Assembly: GCA_945873675.1 (NCBI GenBank)
Contig: CAMCEP010000023.1
Location: 1-18,016, forward strand
Source: Asaia bogorensis
GTDB lineage: Bacteria > Pseudomonadota > Alphaproteobacteria > Acetobacterales > Acetobacteraceae
Direction of reading: 5' to 3'
Length of the DNA stretch: 18,016 nucleotides
Below the pieces are notes generated by a model. That model was not told the origin of the DNA and did no database searches. It worked only from the letters and a program-made list of their open reading frames with translations. Numbering within the stretch: the stretch's first letter is position 1; each line of letters starts with the position of its first letter. The translations under genes were made by a program, and so were the position numbers. Below, piece after piece: positions 14,353 to 18,016 of the stretch.

Positions 14353-14808
14353 TTATTCTTCTTCCGGGTGTTTCCACGCCAGAAACCACCCCACATCACC
14401 CGGGATGCCGCCTGGCCAATCCATGATTTGCGCCTTTAATTGGAAGCCGCGCGGTGCCAATTCCTTCATGTAGAATTCATAAGCGCGCTTCGGAAAACCG
14501 CTGAGCTTGGCGCGCCATTCCGGGTCATGGCTGGTAATGGAACGTCCCTGATCCGGCAGCCATTCTGATGGGAAGCGCAGTACCAAGGCTTCTTTCTCAC
14601 CGGCTTCTACCGCGCGCCGCACCACAATTGCGATACGGTCTAAGGCTTCTGGTTGGATTTCGCGTTGGTCAAAAGCCTCACGCAGCTTGGCACGTTCCGC
14701 CTTGGCGGCTTCTTCCTGCGCAATACGCTCAGCATCCGCGGCTTTTTTCTTTTCCGCAATATGATTCCAAATCGCTGAGGCACTCAAATTCTGCGCGGTA
14801 ACCGCCAT
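14353..14808 (-). CDS. Uncharacterised 151-aa protein upstream of ppk2
   Basis: I do not recognise this protein. From about residue 15 to 50 it is a highly charged Ala/Lys/Glu helix likely to form a coiled coil (EKKKAADAERIAQEEAAKAE). The remainder looks compact and globular, with ALVLRFPSEWLPDQGRSI, a WRAKLSGFPKRAYEFYMKE segment and a Trp-rich end (DWPGGIPGDVGWFLAWKH). There is no signal peptide or membrane segment. The ATG at 14808 is preferred because GGAGAGA lies just before it; an in-frame ATG at 14820 has no well-spaced site. Its position 22 nt before ppk2 and downstream of an FNR-like box suggests a role tied to polyphosphate kinase or low oxygen, but that is inference from neighbours only. 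Confidence 0.75.
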   Translation of the reverse strand: MAVTAQNLSASAIWNHIAEKKKAADAERIAQEEAAKAERAKLREAFDQREIQPEALDRIAIVVRRAVEAGEKEALVLRFPSEWLPDQGRSITSHDPEWRAKLSGFPKRAYEFYMKELAPRGFQLKAQIMDWPGGIPGDVGWFLAWKHPEEE

Positions 14809-14881
14809 CGCTCTCTCCATCCTGTTGCGCCATGCGCGGCGTATGGGATGGTATTAGAAAGCGATGGAGGGTTGCCGCGAC

Positions 14882-14895
14882 TTGATTCAGGTCAT
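14882..14895 (-). promoter_or_regulatory. FNR/FixK-like box upstream of the unknown gene and ppk2
   Basis: TTGATTCAGGTCAT (minus strand ATGACCTGAATCAA) matches TTGA-N6-TCAA at 7 of 8 fixed positions, with one perfect ATCAA half. Its centre is about 80 nt from the chosen start of the 151-aa gene, or about 68 nt from the alternative ATG, close to the spacing of the other two boxes. A single imperfect match of this size can occur by chance; position and neighbours raise its credibility. Confidence 0.45.
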
Positions 14896-14941
14896 ACATC
14901 GCGGCGCTGTCATCCCGCCATGGATCACATCCGCGTTGATG

Positions 14942-14980
14942 ATAGCCCGCCGCGCCGTTACGACGCGACGAGCCGGCTAT
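14942..14980 (-). terminator. Inverted repeat just after the acyl-CoA operon
   Basis: ATAGCC (14942-14947) and GGCTAT (14975-14980) pair as a 6-bp stem with a GC-rich, partly self-complementary interior. The structure begins immediately after the enoyl-CoA hydratase TAA on the minus strand. No T-run follows it, so intrinsic termination is only possible, not clear. Confidence 0.35.
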
Positions 14981-15784
14981 TTAGCGGCCTTCAAAACTAG
15001 GCGCGCGTTTTTCCAGCATGGCATCTACCGCTTCACGATGATCCCGCGTGCCATGCGCCAGCGCCTGATAAGCGGCCGACATTTCCAACAGTGTGGACAG
15101 CCGCGTGTGCTGGCTTTCACGCAGCAGGCGCTTTGTGAGCCGCACCGCTTGCGGCGGGTTGGCGGCGATTTTCGCTGCAATAGCGCGCGCCGCATCCAAT
15201 AGCGCTTCCGGCGCCACCACTTTGGAAACCATGCCGCAGGCCAAAGCTTCGGCCGGGCCAATGGTTTCACCTGTGAGTGACAATTCCAACGCCTTCGACA
15301 TGCCAACCACTTTTGGCAACAAATAGGCACCACCATCGCCTGGCACGATGCCAACCTTCACGAAGCTTTCAGCGAACAGCGCTTTCTCACTAGCCACACG
15401 AATATCGCACATCAGCGCGAGGTCTAGCCCCGCACCAATCGCCGGCCCATTCACCGCGGCGATGGTTGGTATATCCAATTCATAAAGTGCCAGCGGAATC
15501 ATTTGAATACCGCGACGATAGGATTCGCGAATCTCCGCCCCCGTACCGCCGCCGGTGATGCCGGTTTTATCGCGCATGCCCTTCAGATCACCGCCGGCGC
15601 AAAAGGCGGAACCGGCGCCGGTTACAATTACGCAGCGCACAGAATCATCACGCGACAGGCTGCGGCAGGCGGCTTCCACTTCCTCACATTCTGCACGCGT
15701 TGAAATCGCATTGCGCTTTTCGGGACGATTGAGCGTGAGCGTGACGATGCCGCCATCACGTTCGATATTCAGGAATGGGGTCAT
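14981..15784 (-). CDS. Enoyl-CoA hydratase/isomerase family protein
   Basis: A crotonase-fold enzyme, probably hydrating an enoyl-CoA made by the dehydrogenases encoded upstream. The oxyanion-hole segments are visible: AFCAGGDLKGM at 60-70 and NGPAIGAGLDLALMCD at 112-127. In the rat enoyl-CoA hydratase two Glu act in catalysis. The second (Glu164) appears to match Glu167 in ALELSL, while the first (Glu144) position seems to hold Phe141 (ESFVKVGIVPGDGG), so the chemistry may be isomerisation or hydration of an unusual substrate. The length of 267 aa is normal. The ATG overlaps the stop of the preceding gene (ATGA), so translation is coupled. An in-frame extension to an earlier start would run into that gene and lacks family similarity. 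It is the last gene of the operon. Confidence 0.93.
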   Translation of the reverse strand: MTPFLNIERDGGIVTLTLNRPEKRNAISTRAECEEVEAACRSLSRDDSVRCVIVTGAGSAFCAGGDLKGMRDKTGITGGGTGAEIRESYRRGIQMIPLALYELDIPTIAAVNGPAIGAGLDLALMCDIRVASEKALFAESFVKVGIVPGDGGAYLLPKVVGMSKALELSLTGETIGPAEALACGMVSKVVAPEALLDAARAIAAKIAANPPQAVRLTKRLLRESQHTRLSTLLEMSAAYQALAHGTRDHREAVDAMLEKRAPSFEGR

Positions 15785-16791
15785 GGGGCGATTTCCTCCT
15801 CGCGTGCGGTGATGAAGGGCCAAAGCGCGCCAGACAGGGTTTGCGCTTCCTGCCCGATACGCTTGGCCCAAAAGGCTTCGCTGCCGCCTTCTTCGCGCCA
15901 GGACCAAAGCCGGCGCGTGAAGTGATGCAGCTGATGTTCTTCCGTAATGCCCATGGCGGCAAAGACCTGATGCGCAATGGCAGCACCGCGTGTGGCGGCT
16001 TCGCCCACTGTGATCTTGGCGCAGCCAATTTCAAAGGCTGCTGCCGCCAGGCCGCGCCGATCCACAGCCCGGGCTGCCGCAGCAGCGGCGACCGATGCGG
16101 CGGAGGTTTCGGCGGCAAAGACCGCCAATTGCTGCTGTACTGCCTGAAAGCGCCCAATTGGCCGGCCGAATTGCTTGCGCGTATTAGCGTGATCCACGGC
16201 CAGCGCCAACGCCGCCTGCATAGCGCCGGCAATCTGCGCCGCGCGCATGAGAGCCGTGCAGAGCAACCCCGCCTCCGCGCCCCAGCCATTGGGCAGCACC
16301 GCTTCCGCAACCGGCGCCCCGATGATGCGCGCGCGATCCCGCGGCTCATGGCCGATATTGCCGGCTTCTTCCCAGGCAAGCGCTGCCGCCGGGTAAAGCG
16401 CGATGCGCGCACCATCCAGTAGCGCGACATGGCCGGTATGGCGGCCCCAGGGAATGGCGCCACGGCGCGCGCCAAAACTGATTGCGCCTTCGGGCGGTGT
16501 AATGCCCGCTGCCGCCAGCAAAGCACTGGCAAAAATACCCTCCGCCAACGGCACGGGCGCGGCGTGGCGGCCCAACACTTCCAATAACGGCGCCACATCA
16601 CTGAAGCCCAGGCCAACACCGCCCGCATCTTCCGCCACCAAGGCGCCATTCAGGCCGAGGGCCGCCATGGCATCCCATGTGGCCTCCGGCCAGGCGCCCG
16701 CTTCAAGCGCGCGCAGCACCGCGACATCCGCCGCATCTGTCAGCGCGCGATCGGCCTGTTCGGCAAGTTCCGTTGCGATTTCGCTTGCCAT
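15781..16791 (-). CDS. Acyl-CoA dehydrogenase family protein, probable partner subunit
   Basis: A flavoprotein-fold acyl-CoA dehydrogenase (ACAD) relative of 336 aa, shorter than the usual 380. The N-terminal helical part has LNGALVAEDAGGVGLGFSDV. The middle beta region is short, and the SEPxxGSD-type motif of catalytic ACADs is not seen. The C-terminal helical domain has DHANTRKQFGRPIGRFQAVQ and ends with HQVFAAMGITEEHQLHHFTR. No obvious catalytic Glu is present at the FERxGP position. In actinobacteria, paired ACADs of this kind are known to form alpha2beta2 enzymes with one catalytic and one supporting chain, so this is likely the supporting chain. The ATG at 16791 starts 1 nt after the upstream stop. 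An extension to 16872 would overlap that gene, and its residues are unlike the family. Confidence 0.88.
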   Translation of the reverse strand: MASEIATELAEQADRALTDAADVAVLRALEAGAWPEATWDAMAALGLNGALVAEDAGGVGLGFSDVAPLLEVLGRHAAPVPLAEGIFASALLAAAGITPPEGAISFGARRGAIPWGRHTGHVALLDGARIALYPAAALAWEEAGNIGHEPRDRARIIGAPVAEAVLPNGWGAEAGLLCTALMRAAQIAGAMQAALALAVDHANTRKQFGRPIGRFQAVQQQLAVFAAETSAASVAAAAAARAVDRRGLAAAAFEIGCAKITVGEAATRGAAIAHQVFAAMGITEEHQLHHFTRRLWSWREEGGSEAFWAKRIGQEAQTLSGALWPFITAREEEIAP

Positions 16792-16792
16792 G

Positions 16793-17932
16793 TCAGCGCA
16801 ACCCCAATTCGCGCGCGATAATGCCGCGCATGATTTCTCGTGTGCCACCACGCAAGGAGAAGGTCGGCACAATCTGCGTCAGATACGCATGCATGCGGCG
16901 CATATCCTCTGGCATATCTTCGGTCGCGATCAGGTCGCGCACCACATTGGGCAAAGCCTGTTCAAAATCATTGCCCAAATCCTTGACCAGTGCCGCTTGC
17001 CGCACCGGATCCTGCCCATCGTCCAACATGCCAGCCACGGCCACCGACATATTGCGCAAGGCCCAAAGCCGCGCGACCTGGCGCCCCAGTGCGGGTGCCG
17101 CTGCGCCATCCTGCTTCAGCGTTGTCATCGCTGCTTCCAACAAGGGATGTGATGACAAATACCGATCCGGCCCGCTGCGTTCAAACGCCAATTCGCTGGT
17201 GGCTTGCGCCCATCCAGCGCCTTCCTCCCCGACCAGTGCATCTTCCGGGAGTATCACATCATCGAAGGTGATTTCATTGAATCCCTTTTCGCCCACCAGA
17301 TCATGGATCGGGCGAATGGAAACCCCCGGCGCGCGCAAATCCACCAGCACTTGCGAAAGCCCAATATGCCGCGCGCCACCTTCCGGTGCCGGAGAGGTCC
17401 GCACCAGTGCAATCATCCAATCGCAAAGATGCCCGAAGGTAGTCCAAATCTTCCGGCCATTCAGTTTCCAGCCGCCATCCACCTTTTCCGCCTTGGTGCG
17501 GAGTGACGCGAGATCACTCCCCGAATCAGGTTCCGACAAGCCGATACAAAAAGCGTATTCACCGCTGGCGATGCGCGGCAGGAAATGGCGCTTTTGTTCT
17601 CCGGTACCGAGCCGCAGGATCAGTGGGCCGGATTGCCGATCCCCGATCCAATGCGCGCCCACCGGCGCGCCGGCGGCGAGCATTTCTTCGAGCACGATAT
17701 TGCGTTCCAGAAAGCTTTTTTCGCCACCGCCAAATTCGCGCGGCCAGCACATGCCAATCCAACCCTTGGCGCCGACAGCGCGGGTGAAATTCCGGTCAAA
17801 CCCCATCCAGGATCGGGCGCGGATTTCTGGTGTAAAATTTTCCGCGTGTTCTGCGAGAAATGCGCGCACTTCCGCGCGCAGTTCTGCCGCGCCATCTGGC
17901 GCATCACGCAAATCAAAACGAAGCCCAGCCAT
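16793..17932 (-). CDS. Acyl-CoA dehydrogenase, probable catalytic subunit
   Basis: An FAD-dependent dehydrogenase that oxidises an acyl-CoA to a 2-enoyl-CoA and passes electrons to ETF. It has the normal ACAD length of 379 aa and layout: an N-terminal helical domain with WIGMCWPREFGGGEKSFLE (58-76), a middle beta domain with GLSEPDSGSDLASLRT at 131-146 and GRKIWTTFGHLCDW (flavin and substrate contacts), and a C-terminal helical domain. Glu251 in ELAFERSGPDRY is the likely catalytic base, as in the FadE groups of steroid and branched-acyl breakdown. The end SLRGGTREIMRGIIARELGL is the FAD-contact segment. It starts 12 nt after the CoA-transferase stop, with a G-rich ribosome binding region, and ends 1 nt before the partner ACAD. 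The substrate is not deducible. Confidence 0.94.
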   Translation of the reverse strand: MAGLRFDLRDAPDGAAELRAEVRAFLAEHAENFTPEIRARSWMGFDRNFTRAVGAKGWIGMCWPREFGGGEKSFLERNIVLEEMLAAGAPVGAHWIGDRQSGPLILRLGTGEQKRHFLPRIASGEYAFCIGLSEPDSGSDLASLRTKAEKVDGGWKLNGRKIWTTFGHLCDWMIALVRTSPAPEGGARHIGLSQVLVDLRAPGVSIRPIHDLVGEKGFNEITFDDVILPEDALVGEEGAGWAQATSELAFERSGPDRYLSSHPLLEAAMTTLKQDGAAAPALGRQVARLWALRNMSVAVAGMLDDGQDPVRQAALVKDLGNDFEQALPNVVRDLIATEDMPEDMRRMHAYLTQIVPTFSLRGGTREIMRGIIARELGLR

Positions 17933-17944
17933 GGCGCAGCCCCC

Positions 17945-18016
17945 TTACAAAACGCCGGCGGCGCGTGCCGCGGCGATTTCTTCTTCGGTCATTTCGGCGA
18001 ATTCACGCAGCACTGC
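17945..18016 (-). CDS. C-terminal end of a probable CaiB/BaiF (family III) CoA-transferase
   Basis: Only the last 23 codons and TAA are inside the window. The tail reads VLREFAEMTEEEIAAARAAG, matching the typical C-terminus of CaiB/BaiF CoA-transferases (VLRELG-like, EEIAALRAEG). A CoA-transferase that charges the acid substrate would fit well ahead of two acyl-CoA dehydrogenases and an enoyl-CoA hydratase. It leads the visible part of the operon, 12 nt before the first dehydrogenase. The assignment rests on a short tail and should be read as probable only. Confidence 0.6.
   Translation of the reverse strand, partial: AVLREFAEMTEEEIAAARAAGVL

Noticed and set aside
14331..14399. Earlier ATG for ppk2
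   Set aside because: Would overlap the preceding gene by 47 nt and add a Trp/Arg-rich leader unlike PPK2 proteins.
15756..16649. Long minus-strand open frame (297 codons) in the acyl-CoA dehydrogenase region
   Set aside because: It is an out-of-frame shadow of the 336-aa dehydrogenase; its product is Arg/Pro/Ser-rich with no family motif and no ribosome binding site.
16403..17152. Plus-strand open frame of 249 codons
   Set aside because: Antisense to the two well-supported dehydrogenase genes, with composition typical of GC-rich shadow frames.
1..18016. CRISPR arrays, tRNA or rRNA genes, insertion sequences
   Set aside because: I looked for regularly spaced repeats, conserved RNA gene segments and transposase motifs and saw none.

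Overview
The window looks like chromosomal DNA of an alphaproteobacterium. GC content is high over most of its length. The gene content (TAXI-type TRAP transport, an FnrL-like regulator, paired acyl-CoA dehydrogenases with a CaiB-type CoA-transferase) fits Rhodospirillales/Acetobacteraceae best. That placement is inference from gene content and codon style, not from a marker gene. I see no rRNA, tRNA, CRISPR array, integrase or transposase.

Layout. (1) 1-1962, minus: a 654-codon fragment of a large protein I do not recognise, cut by the left edge and lower in GC than most of the window. A 371-nt gap with GC-rich repeats and a hairpin follows. (2) 2334-3882, minus: a tight three-gene operon of a 52-aa exported proline-rich peptide, a CobB-type sirtuin and a secreted trypsin-like protease, all overlapping. 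(3) 3995-8345, plus: an MFS carrier, then a TAXI substrate-binding protein and its fused TRAP permease. (4) 8365-9957, minus: a beta-CASP metallo-beta-lactamase-fold RNase-like protein, divergent from (5) 10116-12505, plus: an FNR-type [4Fe-4S] regulator, an HMG-CoA-lyase-like enzyme and a DUF938 methyltransferase-like protein. (6) 12509-14808, minus: an unknown 151-aa protein, polyphosphate kinase 2 and a tandem universal stress protein. (7) 14981-18016, minus: a coupled acyl-CoA operon of CoA-transferase (only its end is present), two acyl-CoA dehydrogenases and an enoyl-CoA hydratase.

The most coherent story is in 8365-14895. The regulator carries the FNR cluster cysteines and the FNR DNA-reading residues E..SR. 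Three FNR/FixK-type boxes lie 64-80 nt upstream of minus-strand start codons: one perfect palindrome before the stress protein, one before the unknown/ppk2 pair, and one in the regulator/RNase divergent gap. This suggests a compact low-oxygen module linking an oxygen sensor, RNA turnover, polyphosphate/nucleotide energy metabolism and a stress protein. The boxes and the protein residues are visible in the sequence; the regulon itself is inference.

The right end encodes beta-oxidation-like breakdown of an unidentified acyl-CoA: CoA transfer, dehydrogenation by a probable heteromeric dehydrogenase, then hydration. The TRAP/MFS block probably imports organic acids, but no substrate can be read from the sequence.
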